64,000 nt of DNA, from NCBI RefSeq assembly GCF_001612765.1, contig NZ_BDBB01000022.1, positions 1-64,000 on the forward strand, written 5' to 3'. The notes beneath the pieces were generated by a model. That model was given only the letters and a program-made list of their open reading frames with translations. It made no database searches and had not been told where the DNA came from. Source of the DNA: Nocardia arthritidis NBRC 100137 (GTDB lineage: Bacteria > Actinomycetota > Actinomycetes > Mycobacteriales > Mycobacteriaceae). This document shows, piece after piece, positions 51,834-60,268 of this stretch (its first letter is position 1; each line of letters starts with the position of its first letter). The position numbers were made by a program, and so were the translations under genes.

Positions 51834-51977
51834 CACTGCCAAGTGGTCGTGGTCACAGCCGTGATCGCCGGGCCCGGTGGCGGCGGCGTGTCGCCCGGCA
51901 TGGCCCAGTGCCTTCGAGAGCTGCACGGGCGTGGGGTTTTCCGGGTGTGCGAAACGTTCGAACAACGGTCGAAACGT

Positions 51978-51993
51978 TCGAACATATGTGCGA
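51978..51993. promoter_or_regulatory. LexA-like box upstream of the gene at 52004
   Basis: TCGAACATATGTGCGA matches TCGAAC-N4-GTTCGA with one mismatch. It abuts a -10-like GATACT that is 6 nt from the ATG. A 15-bp direct repeat (CGAAACGTTCGAACA at 51950 and 51970, 20 bp apart) overlaps its left side. Confidence 0.6.
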
Positions 51994-52003
51994 TACTCGG
52001 CGC

Positions 52004-52459
52004 ATGTCGGACGATCGGATGGCGGAGGTGTTTGCCGCGGTGCGGCTCGGTGGCGTCGACCCGGCGGCGGGGCGGCGGGCGTTGGAAAAGCTCTGGAACG
52101 AACTCGGCGAACACGGTGGAGCGCTGCAACGCTGCGTGGTCGCGCACCATCTCGCCGACCTCCAGGAGGAGGCCGCCGAGGCGCTGCGTTGGGATCAGCG
52201 CGCGCTGGCCGCGGTGTTCGGCCCCGGCGTGCCGCTGGACGAAGGTCTGCGCGGGTTCTTGCCGTCGCTCTATCTGAACCTGGCCGACAGTCATCGCCGG
52301 GTCGGTGAGTTCGAAGTGGCCAGGATGCAATTGGCCATCGCGCGCGGGCATCTCGACGTCCTGGCCTCCGATGCCTACGGCGCGCTCATCCGGACTCGTC
52401 TGAGTGGGATCGAAGCCGCGCTGGCCGCTGGTTCCCTCGAACGCCTTTCGGTGGCCTGA
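52004..52459 (+). CDS. Small TPR-like protein beside dnaE2
   Basis: The 151-residue protein is helical with TPR-like pairs (RRALEKLWNELGEHG, AVVAHH-type repeat, LYLNLADSHRRVGEFEVARMQLAIARGHLD). It has no signal peptide, membrane helix or catalytic motif. The ATG at 52004 has no Shine-Dalgarno; GATACT 6 nt upstream suggests leaderless transcription. A LexA-like box and direct repeats precede it and dnaE2 starts 54 nt after its stop. Function is unknown; damage induction is inferred from the box. Confidence 0.75.
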   Translation: MSDDRMAEVFAAVRLGGVDPAAGRRALEKLWNELGEHGGALQRCVVAHHLADLQEEAAEALRWDQRALAAVFGPGVPLDEGLRGFLPSLYLNLADSHRRVGEFEVARMQLAIARGHLDVLASDAYGALIRTRLSGIEAALAAGSLERLSVA

Positions 52460-52481
52460 CCAGCCTGTACATCAACCCTGC

Positions 52482-52497
52482 TCGAATGTATGTTCGA
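52482..52497. promoter_or_regulatory. LexA (SOS) box upstream of dnaE2
   Basis: TCGAATGTATGTTCGA matches TCGAAC-N4-GTTCGA with one mismatch. It ends 3 nt before the dnaE2 Shine-Dalgarno GAGGAGGTGA. Confidence 0.9.
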
Positions 52498-52513
52498 GAC
52501 GAGGAGGTGAGCT

Positions 52514-55500
52514 GTGGGCTGGGGAAACGGTCCGCCCAGCTGGGCGGAGATGGAGCGGGTGTTGTCCGGGCGCTCCGGACGGACGAATCCCGATGGGGTG
52601 TTCCCGGGCGACGGCGGCGACAGCCCGGCGTGGTCGCGCAAACGCGGCGAGTACCGGCCCGAGCCGGTGCTGCGCGCCGCGGAACCGCCGGTCCCGTACG
52701 CGGAGCTGCACGCGCATTCGGCCTACAGCTTCCTGGACGGCGCCAGCCATCCGGAGGAGCTGGTGGAGGAGGCGGTGCGGCTCGGCTTGGCGGCGATCGC
52801 GCTCACCGATCACGACGGCTTCTACGGCACCGTCCGCTTCGCCGAGGCGGCCAAGGAGTGGGGGATGCCCACCGTCTTCGGAGCCGAACTGTCGCTCGGC
52901 GCGGCATCCGAACCCCACGTTCCCGGCGCCGCGCGCGGGCACGCCGCCGCGCCCGACTCGGCGCCGCGCACCGGCGCGCCGGACCCGGCCGGGCCGCACC
53001 TGCTGGTGCTGGCTCGTGGCCAGGAGGGCTACCGCAGGCTCTCCCGCGAGATCGCCGCCGCGCACATGGCCGCCGGAGAGAAAGGCATCCTGCGCTACGA
53101 CCTCGACACGCTCACCGCGGCGGCCGAGGGGCACTGGCACATCCTGACCGGGTGCCGGAAGGGTCACCTGCGCCAGGCGCTCGAGCTCGATTTACGCACC
53201 GGCGCCACCCGGCTCGAGCGTGCGGAAGCGGCGCTGCGTGACCTGACCGACCGCTTCGGAACCGACCGGGTGAGCGTGGAACTCACCCACCACGGCGTCC
53301 CGGAGGACGACGAGCGCAACGCTCACCTCATCGCCCTGGCCGATCGTCTCGGCCTGCCCGTGCTCGCCACCACCGGGGCGCATTTCGCCGCGCCTGGCCA
53401 GCGTCGCCGAGCCATGGCGCTGGCGGCGATCCGGGCCAGGCAGAGCCTGGACGAGATCGCGGGCTGGCTGGCTCCGGCGGGCGGCGCGCACCTGCGGTCC
53501 GGGGCGGAGATGGCGCGGTTGTTCGCCGACTGCCCGCAGGCGGTGGCGAACGCGGCGGCACTGGCTCGCGAATGCGCCTTCGACCTGAAGCTGATCGCCC
53601 CGCACCTGCCGCCCTTCGACGTGCCCGCCGGACACGACGAGCAGTCCTGGTTGCGCGAACTCACCATGGCAGGCGCCGCGGCGCGCTACGGGCCGCCGGA
53701 GGAGAACCCGGAGGCATACCGGCAGCTCGAGCACGAACTCGCGGTGATCGGCAAGCTGGAATTCCCCGGCTACTTCCTGGTGGTGCACGACATCGTCAGC
53801 TTCTGCAAGAACAACGACATCCTGTGTCAGGGTCGTGGCTCGGCGGCCAACTCCGCGGTCTGCTACGCGATCGGCATCACCAACGTCGACCCGGTGCGCA
53901 ACCATCTGCTGTTCGAGCGCTTTCTCTCCCCGGAGCGCGACGGTCCGCCGGATATCGATGTCGACATCGAATCCGACCGCCGCGAAGAGGCGATCCAGCA
54001 CGTCTACCGCAAGTACGGCCGCGAGTACGCCGCACAGGTGGCCAATGTGATCACCTATCGCGGCAAGTCCGCGGTGCGCGATGCCGCGCGGGCGCTGGGT
54101 TTTTCGCCCGGTCAGCAGGACGCGTGGAGCAAGCAGGTGAGCCGCTGGACAGGGGTCGGCGCCGAGACGAACACCGACATCCCCGCCGAGGTACTGGAAC
54201 TGGCCGCCGATATCGAGGGTTTGCCGCGGCACCTCGGCATCCACTCCGGCGGCATGGTGATCTGCGACCGGCCGATCGCCGACGTCTGCCCGGTGGAGTG
54301 GGCGCGCATGCCCGGCCGCAGCGTCTTGCAGTGGGACAAGGACGATTGCGCGGGCATCGATCTGGTGAAGTTCGACATGCTCGGCCTCGGCATGCTCTCC
54401 GCGCTGCACTACATGATCGACCTGGTGCGTGAGCACAAAGGCGAGATTGTCGAGCTGCACTCGCTCGACCTGGCCGAACCCGAGGTCTACGAGATGCTCT
54501 CGCGCGCGGACTCGGTCGGCGTCTTCCAGGTGGAGTCGCGTGCGCAGATGGCCACCCTGCCCCGGCTGCGGCCGCGCAGCTTCTACGACCTGGTGGTGGA
54601 GGTGGCGCTGATCCGTCCCGGCCCGATCCAGGGCGGTTCGGTGCATCCCTACATCCGCAGGCGCAACGGTGTGGAGGACGTCGTCTACGACCATCCGGCG
54701 CTGAAGAATTCGCTGGAACGCACGCTCGGCGTGCCGCTGTTCCAGGAGCAGCTCATGCAGATGGCTGTCGACGTCGCCGGATTCACCGCCGTCGAAGCCG
54801 ATCAACTGCGCCGCGCCATGGGCTCCAAGCGGTCCCCGGAACGCATGAAGCGCCTCGAGGCGCGGCTCTACCAGGGCATGCGCGAGCTTCACGGCATCAC
54901 CGGTGAAGTCGCCGACCGGATCTACGAGAAGCTCTACGCCTTCGCCAATTTCGGCTTCCCCGAGAGCCATTCGCAGAGCTTCGCCGCGATCGTGTACTAC
55001 TCGGCCTGGTTCAAACTGCATCATCCCGCCGCTTTCTGCGCGGGTCTGCTGCGCGCCCAGCCGATGGGGTTCTACTCGCCGCAGTCGCTGGTCGCCGACG
55101 CGCGCAGGCACGCGGTCGCGGTGCACGGCCCCGACGTCAACGCCAGCCGGGCCGAGCCCACCCTCGAGGCGAAGGGCACCGAGGTGCGCCTCGGTCTCGC
55201 CGCGATCCGTCAGATCGGCGACGACCTCGCCGAACGCATTGTCACCGCCAGGGGCGAGCGGCCCTACACGTCATTCCTCGACTTGACCGGGCGGGTGGAA
55301 CTCACTGTCGCCCAAGCGGAATCGCTCGCCACGGCGGGTGCGCTCGGCAGCCTCGGCAGCACCCGCCGCGAAGCGCTCTGGGCGGCGGGCGCCGCCGCGG
55401 GCGAGCGCCCGGACCGGTTGCCCGGTACCGGCGCGGCCACCACCGCGCCCGCCCTGCCCGGGATGAGCGATCTGGAACTGGCCGCCGCCGACGTGTGGGC

Positions 55501-55876
55501 CACGGGCGTCTCGCCGGGCAGTTATCCGACGGAGTTCCTGCGCCCGCACCTCGACACGCTCGGCGTGATACCGGCCTCCGGCCTGCTGGCCGTGCCCGAC
55601 GGCTCGCGGGTGCTGGTGGGCGGCGCGGTGACGCATCGGCAGCGTCCCGCCACCGCCGGGGGCGTCACCTTCCTCAATCTGGAAGACGAAACCGGCATGG
55701 TGAACATCGTCTGCTCGCTGGGGTTGTGGCGGCGGTACCGGCGTCTCACCCAGGGCGCTGCCGCTCTGCTCATCCGCGGCCGGGTGCAGAATGCCGAGGG
55801 CGTGGTGAGCGTGGTCGCCGAACATCTGCAGCGCATGGATCTGCGAATGGCGTCCAAGTCGCGTGACTTCCGTTGA
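52514..55876 (+). CDS. dnaE2: Error-prone DNA polymerase DnaE2
   Basis: The 1120-residue protein has the PHP domain (YAELHAHSAYSFLDGAS), the polymerase core (CQGRGSAANS, the catalytic acids in PPDIDVDIESDRREE and LVKFDMLGLGML), the fingers and thumb, and a C-terminal OB fold (TFLNLEDETGMVNIV). This is the short DnaE2 type used with ImuA' and ImuB for damage-induced mutagenesis. The GTG at 52514 follows a near-perfect Shine-Dalgarno. The SOS box directly upstream predicts LexA control. Confidence 0.96.
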   Translation: MGWGNGPPSWAEMERVLSGRSGRTNPDGVFPGDGGDSPAWSRKRGEYRPEPVLRAAEPPVPYAELHAHSAYSFLDGASHPEELVEEAVRLGLAAIALTDHDGFYGTVRFAEAAKEWGMPTVFGAELSLGAASEPHVPGAARGHAAAPDSAPRTGAPDPAGPHLLVLARGQEGYRRLSREIAAAHMAAGEKGILRYDLDTLTAAAEGHWHILTGCRKGHLRQALELDLRTGATRLERAEAALRDLTDRFGTDRVSVELTHHGVPEDDERNAHLIALADRLGLPVLATTGAHFAAPGQRRRAMALAAIRARQSLDEIAGWLAPAGGAHLRSGAEMARLFADCPQAVANAAALARECAFDLKLIAPHLPPFDVPAGHDEQSWLRELTMAGAAARYGPPEENPEAYRQLEHELAVIGKLEFPGYFLVVHDIVSFCKNNDILCQGRGSAANSAVCYAIGITNVDPVRNHLLFERFLSPERDGPPDIDVDIESDRREEAIQHVYRKYGREYAAQVANVITYRGKSAVRDAARALGFSPGQQDAWSKQVSRWTGVGAETNTDIPAEVLELAADIEGLPRHLGIHSGGMVICDRPIADVCPVEWARMPGRSVLQWDKDDCAGIDLVKFDMLGLGMLSALHYMIDLVREHKGEIVELHSLDLAEPEVYEMLSRADSVGVFQVESRAQMATLPRLRPRSFYDLVVEVALIRPGPIQGGSVHPYIRRRNGVEDVVYDHPALKNSLERTLGVPLFQEQLMQMAVDVAGFTAVEADQLRRAMGSKRSPERMKRLEARLYQGMRELHGITGEVADRIYEKLYAFANFGFPESHSQSFAAIVYYSAWFKLHHPAAFCAGLLRAQPMGFYSPQSLVADARRHAVAVHGPDVNASRAEPTLEAKGTEVRLGLAAIRQIGDDLAERIVTARGERPYTSFLDLTGRVELTVAQAESLATAGALGSLGSTRREALWAAGAAAGERPDRLPGTGAATTAPALPGMSDLELAAADVWATGVSPGSYPTEFLRPHLDTLGVIPASGLLAVPDGSRVLVGGAVTHRQRPATAGGVTFLNLEDETGMVNIVCSLGLWRRYRRLTQGAAALLIRGRVQNAEGVVSVVAEHLQRMDLRMASKSRDFR

Positions 55877-55963
55877 GCCGGTGCTTTAAAGAAGTGTTAG
55901 AAGCGTTCTAGGAAACGGTTATGCGGGGCTGTTCGCGCAGCGCAAAAGGCTACTGTGCCAGGC

Positions 55964-56956
55964 ATGAGGAAGCTTGCTGCGCTGTGTGTCGGCGTGCTGG
56001 GGTTGAGTCTGCTCGCCGGCTGCGGTGCCGATCGCCCCGAGCCCGCTCGAGACCGGACGTCGACGGCGATCACCGGGCCCGCCGCCCCCGCGCTCGTGCC
56101 GTCGGGAGCACACGAACTGGCGCCCCCGAAGCGGGACAACAACTCCGGCGGCGAGCCCGTGTCCCTGCGCAAGGAAGTGGTCACCGGCAGCGTCGAGATC
56201 ACCGCAGGCGCGCCCGTCGCCGCGGCGGGCACGATCATCGACCAGGTGCGAGCCGCCGGGGGCCGGGTCGACAGCCGCACCGAGCAGCCCGGCACCGACG
56301 ACACCGAGCCCAGCGCCACACTCGTCGTCCGGTTGCCCGCGGACAAGACCGACGCGTTCATCTCGGGCCTCGGCGGGGTCGGGCAGGTCACCCGGGTCAC
56401 CACCAACCGCGACGACGTCACCATGCAGTGGGAGGACCTGGACGCGCGGATCAAGGCGCTGCAAGCCTCGGTGGATCGGCTGCGCGCGCTCATCGCGGGC
56501 GCCACCACCACCTCTGACCTGCTCGCCGCCGAACAGGCGCTGTCCAGCCGCCAGGGCGAACTGGACAGCCTCACCGCGCAGAAGCGGCGGCTCGACGACC
56601 AGGTCGCCCTGTCGACGCTGACCATCGAGATCACGACCGATCAGAAGAATCACGGCGACGACCCCGACAGCTTCTGGGACGGCATCGTCTCCGGCTGGAA
56701 CTCCCTGGTGGAGTGGCTGGGGGACGCGGTCGTATTCAGCGGCAAGGCAATTCCGTGGCTCGGCTTCCTCGCGGTGGCGGCTGCCGCGCTGTGGGGCATC
56801 GTGCGCCTGGTGCGCCGCCGTCGGAAGCCCGCTTCGGGTGCGGGAGAATCGACGCCCGCGCACGCGAAGTCCGCGAGCAGCGCCTCCGAAGGCGCGGAAA
56901 CCAGCGCAGGAGGCAAAAGTGCCGACGGTGGTCAGGGCGACGATCAAACCGAATAG
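55964..56956 (+). CDS. DUF4349 lipoprotein
   Basis: The 330-residue precursor has a lipoprotein signal (LCVGVLGLSLLAGC), a flexible Pro/Ser stretch, a DUF4349 domain (about 70-240) with a coiled coil (DLDARIKALQASVDRLRALI, then EQALSSRQGELDSL), one C-terminal membrane helix (WLGFLAVAAAALWGIV) and a cytoplasmic tail. So it is anchored at both ends. The ATG at 55964 lies 7 nt after TACTGT; a GTG three codons upstream is in frame. Function is unknown. Confidence 0.85.
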   Translation: MRKLAALCVGVLGLSLLAGCGADRPEPARDRTSTAITGPAAPALVPSGAHELAPPKRDNNSGGEPVSLRKEVVTGSVEITAGAPVAAAGTIIDQVRAAGGRVDSRTEQPGTDDTEPSATLVVRLPADKTDAFISGLGGVGQVTRVTTNRDDVTMQWEDLDARIKALQASVDRLRALIAGATTTSDLLAAEQALSSRQGELDSLTAQKRRLDDQVALSTLTIEITTDQKNHGDDPDSFWDGIVSGWNSLVEWLGDAVVFSGKAIPWLGFLAVAAAALWGIVRLVRRRRKPASGAGESTPAHAKSASSASEGAETSAGGKSADGGQGDDQTE

Positions 56957-57152
56957 CCGTAAGGGCCCGCTGGTGGAAACCCTCGACGACGGCAGCCTGT
57001 ACCTGTACGTGCGGGCTCCCGCCGTCGAGGGCAAGGCCAACAAGGCGGCCATCGAGTTGCTCGCCGAACACTACGGAGTCGCCAAGTCCGCCGTCCGGCT
57101 GACAGCGGGCGCGACATCGCGCTTCAAACGATTCGAGATCGACCTACCCTGA
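56919..57152 (+). CDS. DUF167 (YggU) family protein
   Basis: The 77-residue protein has the DUF167 core: IKPNSRKGPLVET, YVRAPAVEGKANKAAIELLAEHYGV and VRLTAGATSRFKRFEI. The GTG at 56919 follows AGGAGG and overlaps the upstream gene by 38 nt, so the two are coupled. Function is unknown in the family. Confidence 0.88.
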   Translation: MPTVVRATIKPNSRKGPLVETLDDGSLYLYVRAPAVEGKANKAAIELLAEHYGVAKSAVRLTAGATSRFKRFEIDLP

Positions 57153-57199
57153 ACACGCTGTCTCCCTGCGGTTCCCGCGCAGATGATGGACGGAGTGGA

Positions 57200-57664
57200 T
57201 CAGACGCCGCCGGGGAAGCCGAGTTGACGCCAGGCTTCGTAGACGGTCACCGCGGCAGCATTGGAGAGGTTCATGGAGCGGCGGCCGGGCACCATCGGGA
57301 TGCGCAGCCGGTCGGTGACGTGCGGGTCCGCCAGCACCTCCGCGGGCAAGCCGGTGGGCTCGGTGCCGAACAGCAGCACGTCGTTCTCACGGTAGGCCAC
57401 CTCCGTGAACCGGGTGGTGGCCTGCGTCGTGAACGCGAAGACCCGATCCGGCCGCAACGCCTCCCACGCCGCCGCCAAATTCGCGTGCACCGTCACCGAC
57501 GCCAGATCGTGGTAATCCAACCCGGCCCGGCGTAACTTCGGCTCCGACAGATCGAACCCCAGCGGCTCGATCAGATGCAGATGACACCCGGTCCCCGCGA
57601 CCAACCGGATCGCGTTGCCGGTATTCGGCGGAATGCACGGCTCGTGGAACATCAGATGGAACAC
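57200..57664 (-). CDS. trmL: tRNA (cytidine(34)-2'-O)-methyltransferase TrmL
   Basis: The 154-residue SPOUT enzyme has PCIPPNTGNAIRLVAGTG, LLFGTEPTGLP and the C-terminal knot IPMVPGRRSMNLSNAAAV. It methylates the wobble ribose of tRNA-Leu. The GTG at 57664 gives the proper N-terminal length compared with the family. A 22-bp direct repeat with TTGACT on the coding strand lies just upstream. Confidence 0.93.
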   Translation of the reverse strand: MFHLMFHEPCIPPNTGNAIRLVAGTGCHLHLIEPLGFDLSEPKLRRAGLDYHDLASVTVHANLAAAWEALRPDRVFAFTTQATTRFTEVAYRENDVLLFGTEPTGLPAEVLADPHVTDRLRIPMVPGRRSMNLSNAAAVTVYEAWRQLGFPGGV

Positions 57665-57666
57665 GG

Positions 57667-57688
57667 GTGCCAGTCAACCAGGTGGGCG
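57667..57688. repeat. 22-bp direct repeat, left copy, flanking vapBC
   Basis: The copy starts GTGCCAGTCAACCAGG and is identical over 22 bp to 58470-58491. It lies between trmL and the vapC end. Confidence 0.95.
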
Positions 57689-57706
57689 GAGCCACGACCT
57701 CGTCGG

Positions 57707-58120
57707 TCAATCGGGTAACAGTCGGAGCGGAACCGGGTGATTGGTTCGGACCGCGCTGAAGTGTCGGCGATCCAATGTTGCTACTTCCCTCACATAGAGC
57801 CGTTCGGCGACGGCCAGGACAGCGGCGTCGACAGCGCCGAGCGGGAAGTCGGCGTACTTCCGCACCAACTCGGCCATCCGCAAAAGATCGGCCCGAGTGA
57901 GATCGACGAGTTCGATTTCCTCGTTCGCGATAGATTCCAAGAACCTCGCCTCTGCCGAAGGACCGACCCGCGTTTCCAAGAAATAGCAGACTTCCGCGAG
58001 AACTGGACCTGGAACCAGTAGCGGCCCGGGATGCGTCTCGAGGAGATCAAGGCAGCGTCGGTGATCCGCGTCGTTCTAGTTGAGCACAGCGACGAGCGGG
58101 CCTGTGTCGCAGACGATCAC
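57707..58120 (-). pseudogene. vapC: VapC-type PIN-domain toxin interrupted by an in-frame amber codon
   Basis: The full frame of 137 codons starts with GTG at 58120, overlapping the antitoxin stop (GTGA). It reads VIVCDTGPLVAVLN, then TAG at 58078-58076 (codon 15), then continues in frame NDADHRRCLDLLETHPG to the end. PIN acidic residues are kept before and after the stop (D in VCDTGPL, E in VLAEVCYFL, D in AVDAAVLA, D in TLDRRHF). So one nonsense change disables an otherwise intact RNase toxin, unless the codon is read through, is a sequencing error, or translation restarts at a TTG near 57979. Confidence 0.85.
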
Positions 58121-58368
58121 TCGACGTGCCTACCACGTTCCTCGCGGAGCAACTCTTCAGACCTTGCCGCCAGATCCGGCTCTGCGTGCATCATGCCGGC
58201 AAACGAAAGGCGTCGACGCAGCTCGCCTGGCGGCTCGGTGACCGGGCTCCGCTCAGCGGTATCGGTGACGACCAACTGCAACGCGACAGCCCGCAGCGCA
58301 TGCGCTTGGTCCGGGGTGAGCCGATCGACCAGACGATGTAGATCTTCGTACTCGAACGCTGCGGTCAT
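58117..58368 (-). CDS. vapB: VapB-type antitoxin
   Basis: The 83-residue protein is short and charged (LHRLVDRLTPDQAHALRAVALQL, PGELRRRLSFAGMMHAEPDLAARSEELL) and its stop overlaps the vapC start. Position, size and coupling mark it as the antitoxin, with an N-terminal domain acting as DNA-binding or regulatory module and a C-terminal toxin-binding part. It starts with ATG. Confidence 0.8.
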   Translation of the reverse strand: MTAAFEYEDLHRLVDRLTPDQAHALRAVALQLVVTDTAERSPVTEPPGELRRRLSFAGMMHAEPDLAARSEELLREERGRHVE

Positions 58369-58469
58369 GGGTCTGATTGTAGTGAAAACCGCACGCTATA
58401 GCGTTGACTGTGCACTACCCTGCCTTGCGCCGGGCGCTCCGGCCTGGCATGGCATGGCTGACATCATGT

Positions 58470-58491
58470 GTGCCAGTCAACCAGGTGGGCG
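58470..58491. repeat. 22-bp direct repeat, right copy, flanking vapBC
   Basis: Identical to 57667-57688. The two copies bracket 781 bp containing only vapBC. Confidence 0.95.
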
Positions 58492-58533
58492 TCAGGCGTT
58501 GCTGACGCCGACCCGGAGTCTGCCTGCCAGGGA

Positions 58534-58953
58534 TCAGCCGAAGCTGCCCGTGCTCGGCTTGCCGATGACCTCGACGGTGACGACGTCCGTCGTCGACGTG
58601 TCGCCGTCGCGGGGATCGCCGGTGGGTCGTTCCCAGGCGCATGCGCCGCGCACGCGCATCCGGCCGGCGGGCAGGGCTCCGTTGCCGAGCGACGTCTGGA
58701 CCATCTTGCCGTCCGCGATGGCGAACGACGTGGGGTTGTTGCCCCCGAAGATCTCTCCGGTCTCGTCGTTGTACACCCAGCACACACCCTCGGCGTTCGG
58801 GTTGTGGAATTTCGCCGATACGGTTCCTGGGACCGAGAAGACCTCCTCGAGGACCGGCGGTGACAGCGGAGGCGTCGCGGTGGCGGTGGCCCCGGAGCCG
58901 AGCGCCATCGGAAGCGCGGCCAACGCGAGCAGGGGGAGTCGTCGCATGATCAT
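58534..58953 (-). CDS. Small secreted protein of unknown function
   Basis: The 139-residue precursor starts MIMRRLPLLALAALPMALGSGATATA, a clear Sec signal with cleavage likely after ATA. The mature part has two cysteines (GVCWVYNDETGEIFGG and RGACAWE) likely forming a disulfide and a beta-rich pattern. No family is recognised. The ATG at 58953 or 58947 is the start; the longer frame before is not a signal sequence. Confidence 0.75.
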   Translation of the reverse strand: MIMRRLPLLALAALPMALGSGATATATPPLSPPVLEEVFSVPGTVSAKFHNPNAEGVCWVYNDETGEIFGGNNPTSFAIADGKMVQTSLGNGALPAGRMRVRGACAWERPTGDPRDGDTSTTDVVTVEVIGKPSTGSFG

Positions 58954-59192
58954 GATCGAATGATGCCAACCGCCCGAGCATGCCGAGGTTTCCGGGGCCA
59001 TTCGACGAACTTCGACAACGACTTTCGACGCCTATCAGCCCCCGTGGACAGCCCGCGGGGGTGGCGCACCGCTGAGGGGATCTGCTCGCGATTCGCCGCA
59101 GCCGTGGGCACTCGTCGGTAGGAATCGGGCTGGTTCGGTTCGGCTCAGTGACCTCCGGCAAACCGACGAGGGTGGTCTGCAAGAATCGGGGG

Positions 59193-59510
59193 GTGACCGA
59201 TGCCGACGCGCCTATATCCGGGCGCCGCAGTGCGGGGGCGCAGTTTCTGCGCTCCCATCTGCCGATGGTGGTTGTGACGCTGGTCATCGTGGTGGCGGTG
59301 GTGTTCGTCGCGTCCGATCGGTGGCGGCGCGGAGCGTTCTTCTTCGGTGGTGCGACGCTGCTGGCGGCGGCGTTCCGGCTGTGCCTGCCGACCGCGCGGG
59401 TCGGGCTGCTCGCGGTGCGCAGCAAGCCCTTCGATGTCGGCGCGCTGACGCTGCTCGGTTCGAGCATCCTGTTCCTGGCGGCCACGATCAACACGCTCGG
59501 CGTCGGCTGA
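59193..59510 (+). CDS. DUF3017 integral membrane protein
   Basis: The 105-residue protein has three hydrophobic segments (LPMVVVTLVIVVAVVFVA, AFFFGGATLLAAAFRLCL, ALTLLGSSILFLAATINTL). It fits DUF3017, a small actinobacterial family often near folD. The GTG at 59193 follows GGGGG. Function is unknown. Confidence 0.8.
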   Translation: MTDADAPISGRRSAGAQFLRSHLPMVVVTLVIVVAVVFVASDRWRRGAFFFGGATLLAAAFRLCLPTARVGLLAVRSKPFDVGALTLLGSSILFLAATINTLGVG

Positions 59511-59550
59511 CCGATCGGGAAGGGTGACCCGGCCGGGTCGCCCTTCGGGG

Positions 59551-60199
59551 TCAGCGCGCGGCCGCGTATCGCTCGGCGAAAACCGTTCGTTCGCGCGGAC
59601 GGCGGCCGGGATGGGGTGGGACGGTGTCGCTGTAACCGACCGTGACCAGGACCGCGACGGCCAGATCGGCGCGATCGCCGACACCGACGGCCTGCTTCAC
59701 CAGTTCGGCGTCCCACCCGTTCATCGGGGCCGATGCCAGTCCGAGGCCGGTGGCCGCCAGCATCGCGAAGGTGGCCGCGATCATCGCGTTCTTCACCGCG
59801 TTCTCCCCGCAGCAGGCCGTGCCGTTCGAGCGCGTGATACTCCGCGCGGGTGTCGAACATGGCGGTGAAGTCGGCGTTCCACGCGCCGCTGCGACCGGCG
59901 AGTTCGGCGATATCGGCATTGCCCGCCCGCCACGCGTCGACATCGGCGAGGAACACCAGCACCACCGGCGCCTCGAGCGGTTGGGGCTGGCCGAACGCGG
60001 CTTCGTGCAGGGCGCGGCGGCCGGCTTCGCCGGTCACCACGACGACCGACCGGTCCTGCATGTTCCAGGCGCTCGGGGCCTGCATGGTCAGGTCGAGGAG
60101 CTCTTCGATCAGTTCCGGCGCTACCGGATCGGCCCGGTAATGCCGGACGGTGCGACGGCTTCGAATGGCTTCGGCAACCGAAAGTGTCTGCGTTTCCAT
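59551..60199 (-). pseudogene. Nitroreductase-family protein with a frameshift
   Basis: The first part reads METQTLSVAEAIRSRRTVRHY and APSAWNMQDRSVVVV in one frame to about 59809. The rest (AVKNAMIAATFAMLAATGLG, SAPMNGWDAELVKQAVG, ending ERTVFAERYAAAR) continues in another frame to the stop at 59551. Removing one base from the CCCC run at 59805-59808 would join them as HGLLRENAVKNAM, the normal nitroreductase pattern. So this FMN oxidoreductase is a recent pseudogene or carries a homopolymer error. It is divergent from an HxlR regulator. Confidence 0.82.
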
Positions 60200-60239
60200 G
60201 ATTCTTACTATCGGAGAGTGACGCTCGAATAGGAAGACG

Positions 60240-60253
60240 GCACTTAATAGTGC
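60240..60253. promoter_or_regulatory. Possible HxlR operator (GCACT-TAAT-AGTGC)
   Basis: A perfect 5-bp dyad with a TAAT spacer lies between the divergent nitroreductase and HxlR genes, one base before the TACACT element. Confidence 0.6.
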
Positions 60254-60268
60254 GCTACACTCCAAAGG

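Noticed and set aside
51958..51973. Second LexA-like match TCGAACAACGGTCGAA
   Set aside because: The right half is GTCGAA rather than GTTCGA, so the dyad is broken; the box at 51978 fits better.
53192..55126. Minus-strand open frame of 644 codons within dnaE2
   Set aside because: Composition is Arg/His/Val-rich shadow coding opposite a clear dnaE2.
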